From Polytrichum commune (lineage: Eukaryota > Streptophyta > Polytrichopsida > Polytrichales > Polytrichaceae): a stretch of DNA of 64,000 nucleotides. A program made the translations under genes and the position numbers. Under the pieces are notes generated by a model. It had not been told where the DNA came from. It did not search any database and saw only the letters and a list, made by a program, of their open reading frames with translations. This document shows, piece by piece, positions 47,301 through 60,520 of this stretch (position 1 is the first letter of the stretch; each line of letters starts with the position of its first letter). The stretch lies in assembly GCA_950295325.1 (NCBI GenBank), contig OX485808.1:6946501-7010500 (forward strand). The letters are read 5' to 3'.

Positions 47301-48644
47301 AATTCTCAAGTGCTTTGCAAGTGAGATAAGGCCCATGAATGGAACAGAGAGGATCATGCTTTGTGTACGCCCAACTAACGTCACCCTCCAACGCAGAGCA
47401 CAATATTCCTTGCATGTCATATAGCAGAGCACAACTATTCCTTACAATAGTTCCTCCCCACATCCATTCTCGAGAACGAAATACCTGAGAACCGACTTCT
47501 TCATTTCACAATTCCTTGATGGAAAATAAACTATTCATTCTCTTGCTAGTTTTCCCTAGATGGAAAAAAAGTTTACATATGAATAACACAGAAGCAAAAA
47601 TCTGTTCATTCGTAGGTTTCATGCATTGATATTCATATATGAATATCCACTAACCCTAATCTTTATCATGTTTAGGGTTCAGGGCCAAGACAACAAGGAT
47701 TTGGCACAGCTTGCAAGACCTTTGAGCACTCAATCCATCGAAGAGTCTGTCACCAATAAAATCAGAACGTATTGATAAATTATGTCCTGATAACTTTAGA
47801 AAACATGCACAGACCAAAGTGAAACAATATGCACAAAGACCTCCAAAGACCAGATCTTGATAAGGATTTAACATGATAAAACTTTATCCACAGGTAATCA
47901 CAGCAACCCATCTCAAGGTTCAAGAATGAGTCCAGAAATTTTTGAACTCCTGCAATCCAGGACCAACCTTATACACAAGTATAACTCACAACAATTCCCA
48001 GGTCCTGGGTTTATTGTGCTGGCTCAGCTACTATTCCAGAACTAAGCATGGGCATTGAAAGTAAACTGTCCTTGACGAAGGTAATAACAAAATCAATCAG
48101 GTACAGTGAACAATAGTGTGATGATACTTGTATTTGCTACAACCCTTCATTCTGCAGCTGCCTACAAAAACTGTAGTTTCAACCTTCCATGGAGAATGAA
48201 CAGAAAGCAAACACGTGATCCTGCCTGCTAATTTTATGAAGGCAGACCATTGCCCACATTGACCAGTTCTAAATCAATCACTAAATTTAAATTTTGCAGT
48301 TGAATTTTGTAGTGATACATCTTTCAGAAGATCATAGGCAATAATTTGGAAGCAAGCCTGTGCAAAGAAACACAATTAAGTGACGTTGTTGTCCAACTTC
48401 TTAAACCCTACACCATTCTCCGATTTTGCAGACTTGATCATCAAGGTTTCTCGCTAAGGTTTCTGTGGAAGATACAGAATACAGTCATGCAGCCAGAGAT
48501 TTAGTGACAAACATTTTAATCACCGACCCATCAAAAATCAGTTCAGAAAATAAAACCTCCTCCAATGATTGATGAGGTGGGCGATTTTGTTGTGGTTTTA
48601 GGGTTTAGGGTTTATGCCAGTGGCATTGTACAAATAAATTATCA
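41301..48644. other. Long gene-poor region
   Basis: At 42290-43260 the motif GAGAAG(A/G)GAGAG recurs (42309, 42851, 43242), and at 43870-44330 GACTATGG recurs about ten times, suggesting degenerate retroelement LTR or internal DNA, but no ends or pol motifs were found. A - strand frame at 45530-45766 and one at 47656-47874 have no recognised domain. I see no supportable gene. Confidence 0.4.
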
Positions 48645-51600
48645 TCATTCGAGAGAGAAGTCAGGCTCAGCAGGTTTTGGGATGTTTGAGATGCGCGTAA
48701 GCTCGGCCGCATGCATGCTTCGTAGACGTTGAACTCCTCGCATTGCGTTTTTGGCAAACTTCCCAGCAAGGATTGTTGCCCCGAGGCTGATTTTGTCCGT
48801 TGCCTGGATGCCGCCTTGCATGGCTTCCTGCAAGTGTTGGTCTTCCTCTTTGCGGCGAAGCTCTGCAAGCCGACGCCGTTGGTATCGTCTCCAAGCAGCT
48901 TGAATGAAGCACGCTCCCCATGTTCGCCAATGGTGGGAGTAATAACTGCATCCCCCACACAAATCTGTGAGTAATATGACATGCAAAGGAGGTGGGCATC
49001 CCACTTCTCTATGCAAATGATAGAGGCATTCGCAAAGTCCCTCCAAGAGGGACCAAACTAGGAGACTTTACTATGGAAAAGCTTGTTAGAGCATCTTGTG
49101 TCAAAGCCTAATTTAAAAAGTTGGGTGGAACTTTTGAACCTCCTCTTCCAATCCAAAAAAATTTGAAAATCACTTGAGGATAAGGTCTAACTCATGGGAC
49201 CCGCCTCTTGGAAGGGCCAAAAGTTTTACTAATGCCCAAGTCCACATGGAAGGGCCCCCTGTCTGGTCTAACATAGGCCTTCCCCAAGTGTGTTACCTAT
49301 TGAACCTAAATGGTGCCTATATTTTGAGCACATAGTCCAATCTTATAATGACACATGCCTGTTCTTAACCACAAGCCTTGCCAATTTTCCATTCAAATAT
49401 AAGATAAGACATGCCTAGTTCGGATACTTATCTTAATCGGACTCCTATATTTAAGTGATATGTGATTTGGTGTGGCTCCAAGAACATATGCCAAAAAGAC
49501 CTGTGTTTAAAATAGATTGGACTGCATGCTCAAAATATGGTAACCATTCTGGGCTCAAAAGTCAACATAATTGGAGGGACCTGTGACCATTTAATGAGCA
49601 CAAGAATCTTCACTTCTGACAATGAAGAAGATATTCATTTGAGCTCTAAAAATTATGAGGAACATGGCTACAGCTTTGATTTGGAATTTGCTAACCATCT
49701 CATACTAGTCATGTGTTTCATATCCTAGGAGAAGTGGGCTAGTTGGAAAAAGCAACCGATTAAGACCCATCTACCTTAGGTGTCCAATTAAGACAAGTGG
49801 CCACATAAGGCCCACATACCTTAGGTAGGCATAAAAAACACAGGTATGAGGATTATTGCACCACTGAAGTGAGCTACACAAATGATAAGTGCGATTAATG
49901 GAAGCTTTACAGGTTTTATGAGATGAATACCGGAAGGTGTGTTGCAGTTGCTTGCTGTGAAGCCGCCGGAACTGGCTGGCAACAAACTTAAGATCCTCTG
50001 ATGATAATGAAAAAGCTTCAACCTCCTTTACTGCCCTGACAGTGTGGGTGGATATGGGAAGATGATTTTGCGGCTTAGGATCGAGAGCCCAGGTAAGTAG
50101 CTCCTCCCCACAAAAATCTCCAACACCAAGGACCCCAAAGTTTAAGAAACCTGTCCGCCCACCGTTTGTCGTCACACTTTCAAGTTGGCCACGGATAACA
50201 AAAAACATTTCGTTGACAGGGTCTCCCTCACGGAGAATATTTGTGCCCTCAGTGCAGAGGGCGGGCTTCAGTCGTTCACACATAGCATCAAGCAAGCTCT
50301 CATCCATTTGGTCGCAAAATGGCACCTGGACCAAAAAGAAATAATAATACAACATACTTTAGGAAATGGATGTCACTAAAAGAACCAGGAGAAAGGAATA
50401 TAAAGGTATGTGGCCCTATTGTGGGCACTCCACACCAAATTTTGGCTGTTGGATCGGATCAAAAACTGTCTCATCTGATTGTCATTTCAAAGTTCAGGAT
50501 AGTATTTAAAATGCAGAACTTATTAGAGGTGAAGATTTTCTTTTCCCTAAAGTGCTCACATCAGCCCTCCCAATTGCGTTAGCCATTGAACATACAATGG
50601 TTTCTATATTTTGAGCAGGTAGTCCAACCTCGTCATAAGTTCATAACGCGTGTCATTTTGGTGTCCAAACTTAAGAACAAGCCTTGCCATGTACCATTCA
50701 AATATACATATTCAATTTAAAAGAGTGTCCACATAAGACATAAGAGTGTGCACCTTAGACATACCTATGGATAAAGATGTGAGTGATGTATATGGCTCCC
50801 AACAACAAGAACCAATGGCATTGCACACACAACCCCTTAATGGACATTCACAAAACAAAAAACCTGACACTTGAAAACAAGATCTGATGACTACATATAA
50901 GGGAGGGGGGCCGAGATCTTACGTTTCGAACAAGATCAAAACAAAGGTGACGTTTAATATCTCTCCGAAGGTCAGATGGAAGGCTTTGCACAAGCGTCTC
51001 CTCATCAACCCCCTGAGTGGCCACCCACTTATATTGATCATAACGACGCACCCGATTCACAATGTCTTGAGGCAAACTGCGATGCCGCATCCACTGCTCC
51101 GTGTCTCGACGCTTAACTCGCATCTCCTCCAGCCTCAATGTGAGGGATTGGAGGTATGTCTAACCAATCCAAAAAAAGCCAACATTCAACAATTAGGTCT
51201 TGTTGCCCAATATCTCTTCTAAAGACAAACATAATCTAATGAGGCAAGTGCACCTATTTTAATTTCTGCAGATTAAGAACACCTAAAATTAAGAATATAG
51301 TGGACACAAAGCATTATGTTACATGGTTCCCAAAAAATAAATAACCAGGTAAAGGCATAGCATGACTAATGTGCACACACGGCAAGTCCACCGCATAACA
51401 TACCCATGACAAAAACAAGTGAGAGTCAGCTCCAATATAGGTGGGGTCATGAATTTGTCATTTTTTACACATTATTAAACTATATGGAAGGCATTGTAAG
51501 CGAGTGTGGGATGTCATTTGTCGTCCTACATTCTCATAATCATGAGAGTCTAGGCAAGTGAATAACATGTTATTCAAGAAGCACTTCTATCACATGCAAA

Positions 51601-54600
51601 AGGTGGGGCATGACCAAGATGGTTAGCACAAATAGAGGCCCCTGTATGACCAGTGGGTTTCTCAGATATGACTTTGAAAGTCCACAAGAAATTGATATAT
51701 GATTCAAATATGTCAAGTTGCATGAATTCCGAATCCACTCTGGAAGGCAAATTCAACAAGATGATCGGCACATTAATCAGATCACTGGAAGTCCTCAAAC
51801 ATGTCAAAAGTGTCAGGAATACATAACATAAGATTTATGATGATCAGATTTACCTGCATATTACCGATCAAGAATGCAAATAGGAGCAAGCCCAAAATGA
51901 TCAATATGATGTCGAAGATGATCTCCCAAGCGAAGGTGCTCACTGAGAGTGTTTGAGTCAATGAGCTGCAAATACCATGTATGATGATTAGAACAAGTAC
52001 AAAAGCAAGCAAGAGCTGTGTTACAGTTCTTCAAAATCCAGGATAGGATAGGTACTGCTCAGGTTTGAGGCAGAAAATAAGTTCTGAGCAGGTTCAAACA
52101 AGGTAAACTATAATTAAACCTTTGACTTAACCCTATTGTTTACAAGGAGCCACATGAGAAGGAGAGTAACAAGTAAATTCACCTGAGGGCTAGCAAACCA
52201 AGCCACAAGCAATAGAGATACTTCTCTTTGAACAATATACTTGAAGTCGTGATATTATTCGAGAGAGCATTTGCGTAAATGCCATAATTGAACGGACTTG
52301 TTGAAGGAACATTGCAATCTGCAGCAATCGTTGTATTTGCAAACCAGGTCTGCCGATCATTATATAAGATAGAATTTGGATCCGTTGATCCACAATCGAA
52401 GAACCCTTTCGAGATACACAACGGATCAGTTGAACATTGATATTGCCAACATGTGTCTTGACGTTCAAATGCGAGCATGTACCAACATGCTCCCACAACC
52501 TGCAAGAAAGAAAAGTTTGGTTAATCTCCAAAAAGTATGGGTGTTATGTTTTTCATTTTCTCCAACTTCTACCGATTGGATTTACACAACAAAACTCATT
52601 CAGTAGCAAATCTACAATGAAGCATCAGCAAAAATCCTACATCCATTGATTTAGTTATGGTTATTGGCTGTGCATGTTTTTTGATTCCTTACCTGAATAC
52701 ATAAGTCCTCCAAATTGTGTTCACTATTGAGTGTGGAGTAGTTGATAAAATTTAAAGACGTAGTCCAATTTCTTTTAAGCATATGTCTTTATGGTGTTTG
52801 TTCTTTGATCCTCACCTAACCACAAACCAACCAAGTCTATATAGCTGTCTGAATAAGAAAAGTAACCGGATAACACCACATACCTTCCACGAAACTCAAA
52901 GGGGACAAGTGAACTATAAATTGACCACCCATCTGTAAATTACCTGAATTCTTTGCAAAAGCAGAACTATTCTGAGCACTTGCCAACCCAACCCATCAAG
53001 TTCCGTTTTCTACAATAATTTTGCAACATCTACAGACCTCACCAAAATGTTTAGAGTCTACAGACCAGACACAAAACCACAAGAATGACATGTAAGATAG
53101 GCATACCCAAAACCAACACTATGTACAGCTCTCATAAATTTCAAGCCCCCAAATACATGATTGTGGTAAATAGTGTTGGTTAAAATTCTGTGTTGGCTTC
53201 GGGTATAAATAAGTACCTTACTGAACAATTAAATTCAAATTCTTGGAAGGAAGAGAAACTCGTGTTCTTAGAGTATGCATATACTTGTGTGATCCATATT
53301 CTTGTGCAATTTCTTCAGATTAGAGTGGGTTTACACTAGAGTCCAAGACCAAAGAAACTCCAGAATTGGTCTAGAGCAGAATTTTGGACCCAAGGAATTT
53401 CCTCTTGGGTCCGGGTTCCAAGGTATGAAAACAAAAGTGGCGCTAATGTGGCATCACTTTCCTGCCAAATCTCGTGGGTCCACACTGAAGAAAATACTCC
53501 CCCTAGTTTGAGAAACCAATCCTCAAGCTTGGGTCCAATCTTGAGTCCGACCATAAGGTCCATCAAGGGGTGTTTTGGAACCCAAGTTTCTTGGACCCAG
53601 ACCTTTCCTACAGAAAGGAAACTTCTAATATATACATATATGGTATGAAGGTTCTAAATCTAACACCTCATTCAGGGGGAGATCAATCATCAAATAGACA
53701 AGGTAAGACATACGGGGAAACTTACATGGCTTGCTAATAAATAAAGGAGGAGGTTGAAGGCTGCACCAGCCCATGCTGTTTCCATGAGAACCCCGGTTGT
53801 ATTTATCATCTTGGAAGTCAAAGGGAAAATCCGTAATAGTCGAGGAAAATACTGGACAAACACAATGAACTTTAATGCATTCTTTGTGTTTATAGCTTGT
53901 GGGCCTGGTAGACTTGGAATAACAATCCAGATCACAAACTGCCATGGTCAAACACACGCACACAGAACTGTGAGTTGTTTGGGATTGTGAAATTGAGACT
54001 AAACTAAAATATCAACCTGTTCTTACTATGACACCCTTAACTAAAATATAAATAAACATTTTAAAATAGTTACAAACCATAAATCAATTTTATCACTGGC
54101 CAGTAATTCATTAATGTGTCAAATTCAAAACTACCTGTAACCCAAAAAAAAACCTAAAACACCTAATAATTATCCAAACTCACCTATACAATCTATTATA
54201 CTTTAAGGTAGAAGTGTATTATTCAGATACTTTTCTCTCTGCACCCACTTCTCATAGTATATGAAAGACACAATCAGTGCGAGATGATTAGCAAATTCAG
54301 ATTGTGCCCGTAGCCATTTGCCTCATAATTTTCAGAGCTCATATGAATATCTTATTCATTATCAAAGTGAAGACTCTCGTGGTCATTAATGGTCATACAG
54401 GATCCCTCAGTCATGTTGACTACTGAGCCTAGAAAGATTACATAATTTTGAGCACGTACGTTAATTTCTTTTAAACACATATCCTTTTGGTGTCTGTTCC
54501 TGGATCCACACCTACCCTCATACCACTCAAATATAGGTGTCCAGATTCTTGCTATGTTCGACTTGGGCATGCCTACCTCATGCAAAATGGTGAGCAAGAA

Positions 54601-55202
54601 TGCCTATTCAATAGTAAAACATGAGAAAAGTGAACAGGAAAATACTGAAGGGGCTGATGAGAGAAGAGTGGAACCTGAGGTATCGGCAACACCGCCACAA
54701 AGTCGAGCCAGAAATCTTTCCTCATATACCGAGCCCCGATTTTTTTGAGATTGGTCTCAAGAGCGCCGCGTCCAAATACACGAGATGATGGCGCAATATA
54801 TGCCGTTCGGAACTGGAGAAACATGTGAACCAAGTATAAAAAGTCGGTGGTGGTCCGGAAGACGGTGACCGAGATTTTAAGCTTGGTGGAAATTTTGATG
54901 CAATTTAGGGAATTGTCGACAACCGGTAGATAGAAGAAGAGTGGATCAACAAAGACAGCCACCAAGCACGAAGCGACAAAAAAAGTATTCCACCGGTGCA
55001 ATGACGGGCTTGACGGGTCCAGATAATTTTGATTCTCCTGCTTCGCAACCGCCTCGTCAAAAACCCGCGCCGAGTTCCTGAACTTCAAGGACTGACCCAA
55101 CCTGAAAAAACCCCTCGAGCTCTTTTCCCATCCCCGCCGCACAGCCGATTGTGAGTTGATGCTAAAAGACTTTCGAAGTGGCATCTCACATTCAGAACCC
55201 AT
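48645..55202 (-). CDS. Cyclic-nucleotide-gated ion channel (CNGC), seven coding exons
   Basis: Exons 55202-54675, 53938-53726, 52499-52183, 51965-51854, 51159-50923, 50325-49931 and 48945-48645 join at GT-AG borders to exactly 701 codons. It is a plasma-membrane cation channel of the plant CNGC family. S1 is near residues 72-93 (FVASCLVAVFVDPLFFYLPV); S2-S3 include YIAPSSRVFGRG; S4-S5 are LLRIFPL...AWAGAAFNLLLYLLASH. The pore reads GLLALSSLTQTLSVSTF (residues 347-363). The C-linker has LRLEEMRVKRRDTEQWM; the CNBD cassette is GDFCGEELLTWAL (538-550); the IQ motif IQAAWRRYQRRR starts at 615, so calmodulin binding is likely. An acceptor lies 37 bases before this ATG (exon begins 55239), so a 5' exon exists; it may be UTR or add residues. 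Only the pore triplet T-Q-T is unusual. Introns hold dispersed repeats. Confidence 0.9.
49290..49795. repeat. Dispersed repeat in the last CNGC intron
   Basis: A segment with ATTTTGAGCACATAGTCCAA, TAATTGGAGGGACCTGTGAC and AAGACCCATCTACCTTAGG. Diverged relatives occur at about 20230-20640, 22440-22650, 46800-47215, 50590-50800, 52730-52900, 54250-54600 and 55440-55760, in both orientations. Ends CCTAAGGTA.. / ..TACCTTAGG suggest a TIR element, related in its ends to the element at 24504. Confidence 0.6.
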
Positions 55203-57068
55203 CGATCCTTGTGAATCCAGCTCCTGGCCCTGCCGGAACCTGTCAGAAGCAAATTTAGGGAAGCGTAAACTTTTTGTCAATAAAAGAACAAAGATCAAAA
55301 TCCTGTAAAATAAAAACACCAGATAAAAGCAAGTAAACAACCGTTGAATGCATAATACTACCAAACAAGACCTACAGCTTGTTCCATGATTGCAAATGAA
55401 ATGAAGTCCATAATTGGTTAACACATCTAAGATAGGTTCCCCAAAAAAAACTTAACCAAGTGGAGGCATGACTTAAGGTAGACACGTCTAATTTGGACAC
55501 CCATATTTAGGTGGTATGTGGTTTGTTGTGGTTCCAAGAAGGGAGACCAAAATGACATGTTGGAAAGAGATTGGAGTGCATGCTCAAAACATGATACCCC
55601 ATTCTAAGCTCAATAGTCAACATTATTGAGGGGGACCTATGTGTCATTCAATATGGACTTCAGCATCTTCACTTTGATATTTAACATGATATTCATATGA
55701 GCTCCTAAATTGGCCTGGATTTGGATTTGCTAACTATCTCGTATCCAGAAATTGGAGCTCGGTATATGAGAGACTTTTAGCCAGGAGAAAAATATCATGA
55801 GGTGGGTTGGGGCAAAAGGTGGGGGCATAACCACCAAGATGCAGATGCCCTTATATGAACACAATGGGTTTCAATGTATTCCGACTTAGCAACTCCGTAA
55901 GAAACTAAGATTTGATTCAAACATTTTGAGTCGCATGACTTCCAAATCCACTTTGAAAGGCCATGTTCATCATAATAGGCCCTAAACATCCACAACATGA
56001 GAGATTTCAAATGCAAATTGGTGAATCCATGAAGTAATAAAGTGTACCTCACAAACTTCTTGGATTCTCCATCCATTTTCATTGTCTTTACGATGCCAAG
56101 CATGCTGCAGGGCTTTATTGAGGGCGCACTGATGATGATTCTCCAGCGAGTAACATTCTATAGATGTCTAAGACACCAACTTCCTGATCCAAACACATGA
56201 TCCACCCACAACTTTCGCAAAATTTGACCCCGAATCTTGTGAATGGTCGGTACATTCATCTCCAAAAAAATACATCTTGAAATGAAGGATTCAGGAGCAA
56301 AGTTAAACACCTGCTCAACAAAATCACTTGGTTTAGGTACACAGAATAGGTTTACTTCCAACACCTGAAAATTCACCCACACTCCAGAAAGTCGCCTCAA
56401 ATTCTGGTACCTGCTCTTCAAACTGTCCCGAACCAACATAGTACTTACAAACCCCAAAAAAGTTTGGACAGCTTGCAACACTGAAGTACTGGAACAGACT
56501 TGACGAATTAAACAAGATGACATCGAATATTGAGCACTATTATTACTTCCCACCTCCAAAATCATCCCATAACCTTCACCAAAAACCAAGAAACAAATAT
56601 TGGGTGCTCTTAAAACAAGCCTCGCTTCTCCAAAATCGTCCTTTTATGTGTCACGTTCCTTTCCAAAATCATTTCTATTGCCAAATTCATATCATACAAA
56701 ATGGGCTGGGAATGATACCCCACTACCTCAACAAAATGCTTAAACCTCCAGTCTCCGGGATCCAGGGTTTCAGATCGCAACAGGAAGCAGATCTGAAAAC
56801 AAGAACCTGTAAGAACACTCAGAAAGAGGAGAAGAAGAAGGATGATGATGAAAACCGCAATTCGTTCCTCGGGTGAAGCATGGATGGAACCCTCACCTAC
56901 ATTTTTTCTTGGGCTCCCAGCTCCTTAGACCCCAGATCCAGCACTTCCTCTCCACGATGAACACTCCAAACTCAAAAACATCCTCCCTGAGCAGAAACAA
57001 ATCTGCTTTCCTACCAAACCTCGCAAACTTAACCCCTCAAAACTTAACCCCAACTTAAACCCCTCAAA

Positions 57069-57075
57069 ATTTATA
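57069..57075 (-). promoter_or_regulatory. Candidate TATA box of the CNGC gene
   Basis: On the - strand TATAAAT follows GGGGTTT. About 300 bp downstream a likely non-coding first exon ends near 56750 (GGAGACTGGAG before GTTTAAG). Small upstream ATG frames in between all stop quickly. The remaining roughly 1.5 kb to the exon at 55239 would be a 5' UTR intron. Inference only. Confidence 0.35.
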
Positions 57076-57239
57076 AAACCCCTCCGACAAAACTCCCGCG
57101 ACCCAGATCAGAATGGGTTAACCCTACAGGAATGGTGGATTTTTTTGGCTTCGATGATCCAAAAGCATGCGATGATGAGCACGCACCATGTTTTCCACCA
57201 AGAGCGGATGAAGCTGAGGACATCTACAACTTTTAGAGG

Positions 57240-60200
57240 GTGGTCAAACTTTCTCGGAGAAGTCAGTTGAGATGTGCATCCAGGGTTTTAGGGATGTGTC
57301 CCAGATTCTGCCCGCCATAGCTTTCAGGTGCTTCCACAAATTACACACAGGCTTACTAAAATTTGGAGTAGGCACACCCTAAGGTATGTGGGCGTTACTT
57401 GGTTCCTTTTTCATGTTCCCCAACTTCTACCGATTTAGATTCACACATCAAAACTCGTGTTGCATTAGCAATCCTACGATGAAGCATCTGCAAAAACCGG
57501 ATTGAAAATCGGACCTCCTCACATTTCGTTGTGGTTATTGGAAAAGTTGCAATGTGTTTGTTGATTTCTTAACTGGACACAAAGGTCCTCCCAATTTTGT
57601 TCAATACAACTTGACCTCAGTAATGTCATTGCCTCTCTTATATCCCACGACCCTAGGTTACATATGTGCTGAGTTTAAATATCTCTCCTTGTTGTCACAT
57701 TTCTCTCCCATATGTCATGGGTTTTGACGCTAAAATAATCCACCAAAGAATTCAAACCATGCACTCACACACATTGTCATCGTTGTCATTCTTGCAATGT
57801 TGACTTTATGATATTCCATAATGTCGCATGTTGCACTAATTCTCTATTATCATGCTTCCAAGTTAACACTACAAACCTATTTAATATCACATGCACTTTG
57901 GTTGCCATAGGCATGACATTAGGGAGGTTAGAGTGCATTATGTGTAGAGTAGTTATTGATATTTGAAGGTGTAGTCCAATCTTTCTTAAACATGTGTCTT
58001 TGATCCTCCACCACCAATTATATAGAGGGTTATGATTAAGACAATGAGCATCTTAAGACCCGTCTACCATGCACACAACATCTTAGTAACTTTTGTAACA
58101 AAAGGTAAAGTGGAGAAAGGGAATTATCATATTGCAAGCGAACCTCTCATCCATCCAACATCAAAACTTTGATTTGCGTTGGGATGACAGTTGTTGTAAA
58201 CTTATTCATAAGAAGTGTCATCAAAAAAAAGTTACCATAGTGACATAAATTACCATACAACACTAAATACAATATTTGTTGTTGTAAAGTGCTTTCACAA
58301 ATTAACAACTACTTCTTGATCATATTCACACAAATTTGCACACATCCTAAGTTATGGACTAGATGACCATTGAGAGTCTTGTGGCTTGTCATTTCAATAA
58401 TGAAGATGGTTGTTAGTCATAGCTATACTAAATATGATATTTAGTGTCACCAATTACAATTGTCTTGCTCAATGCTAATTGTAAACCACGGTTTAGAGTC
58501 ACCAACACTAAATATTAACCAAACATTATTTGTCATTCCTTGTAATTTTTTTAAAAAAAATTGGGGGGGGATTATAGATTTACAGTATTGTAATTACTGT
58601 CACTTACCAAGTGGTTTTTCATCCAACTTTCAATCATCCATGACAACATTTCATCACAAGATGTTGACAAGAGAAAGCCAGGTTTTGGCCAATGGATGAA
58701 CTCATCGATCATCTATGACACTATTTGTTCACTTATTCATAACAAGTATCATGCGAAAAGTTACCATAGTGACATTGAATACCATATGACACTTAGTGTA
58801 GTGTTGATCCAGTATCATCTTTTTTTGATATCCATCTAAGTATCTATAATGAGGATTTCATAATTATTATATCAAGTTGATATGGGTATTTGAGGATAAC
58901 TTTGATTTCAACACCATTTGGGTCTATATACCATACAAGAACATTCATAACTAGGTAAATCGCACTAGTTTCAATGTGGTTTAGAATGGCATCGACCCAA
59001 ACAATAACTCGTGTATACAAATATTCTCCCACCTTGACATACCCATCAAATATCAATATTTGGCACGTATTACAATTTAGATGCCATTGAGCCGACGTCA
59101 TTCCTTGATGTTGACTATCGATACCAGTCCAACATTGACACATTCACCTATATATTGGTCCAACATTGATCATAATTGATTAACTCATGGACAAAATTTG
59201 GGATTTATGAATGATATCATGCCTTCATGGATGTAAGATTGTGACAAGTAATGACAGTCGTTTTGCTCTTGGATGAGTGATAGGTTACGTACTACATTAT
59301 TTATGGTTTCAGTGTCACATACACTATTTGCAAAGGGTTACACTAAATTATCTAGAGGTTTAGAGATGTTATGTATGTTAAATTTCAACATGACACCATT
59401 TATCAAAACAAGTAACTTTTCTAAACGATTCTATTTTACAATATGATGTTTAGCATAGCACATTGGAGTAAGTCTTGAGATGATAGTTCTATCGTATAGT
59501 ATACATCCTAAGTTACGTAACAAAGTAGACCACGATCCTAAAATGTTTTGTTTCCCATCACCTACAATAGGAGGTGCAATCAAACACATGCATCCTACAT
59601 ACCAATTGCTGTTGATTTGTCCTAATTCAAATATGACTAGACTAAATTGGGGTTCTTGATCCCAACCGAGGTGTTAATTGGGCTTAAAAGAACAATGTTG
59701 GGATATGCATAGCAATCATTGTTTTCACCCTCCCTTTGGTGGGTGAAATGGTTATTGACGTTCAAACAAATTTACACACATACATCCGGAGTTATGTAAC
59801 AAAGTAGAACATGATACATAAGCATTATATTTCCCAACACCTACCATAGGCGATGTGGTGAAAACCTGCACCCTATAGATTAATTGTGGTTGACTTATCC
59901 TAATTTACTATTGCTAGACTAGTTTGGGGTCTCTAATCCCAACTAAGATGTTAACTAGGCTTAATGTAATAATCTTGGGGATCTATCCCCCCCCCCCCAA
60001 AAAAAATAGCATTTTCACCCTCCTCTTTGGTAGGTGCTACAAAACCTCATCCAACCCTAAAAGGCTTCATTTGGCTTGCCCCCCAAATAATCCAAAACTC
60101 AACACCCTAAAATTTTGCACATTGGAGCTTGCATCCGAATCCCAATTTACGTTATTAGGTGCTTTCAAAAATCTCACCGTAGCTTAATATACATGATCAT
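57240..60200. other. Repeat-rich spacer upstream of the CNGC gene
   Basis: At 58140-58290 and 58440-58800 are reverse-oriented relatives of the 324-bp array at 62888. At 59540-59760 and 59790-60010 a block with TCCTAATT...ATGACTAGACTA is imperfectly repeated. No gene. Confidence 0.45.
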
Positions 60201-60427
60201 GGGAGAGAGGGAATTATCATATGCGAGCATACCTCTCATTCATCGAACATAAAAGCCCTTAAATATTATGCAACCTGGAGGTTACGTTCTGCAGTTGGAT
60301 TTCGCACAAGACCCCAAATTAATCTACTTGAGGTCATTTGAGATGAATTGACAACATACTTATAGAGGGTCAGGTTTCATGTTGGAGGGATTAGACATAT
60401 GCTCGTATATGATAATTCCCTCTCCCC
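60201..60427. mobile_element. 227-bp TIR element with 8-bp duplication
   Basis: Left end GGGAGAGAGGGAATTATCAT, right end its complement ATGATAATTCCCTCTCCCC, about 30 bp of inverted match. Flanks ATGATCAT (60193-60200) and ATAATCAT (60428-60435) fit an 8-bp duplication with one change, hAT-like. Related fragments lie at 22130, 25440, 46730 and 58120. Confidence 0.7.
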
Positions 60428-60520
60428 ATAATCATGTCACATGTGATATAAATCAAATTACATACTAATCTTGAGTTATTACAAATTGTGTGCCCTAAAT
60501 TGCTCCGATGCTCAATATCC

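Noticed and set aside
48600-48620. TTTAGGGTTT-like motif after the CNGC stop as telomeric repeat
   Set aside because: Only about two units; common in plant DNA and not a telomere.
55795-56589. Two - strand frames of 102 and 143 codons upstream of the first CNGC coding exon
   Set aside because: No CNGC or other domain similarity; they lie in what looks like a 5' UTR intron.
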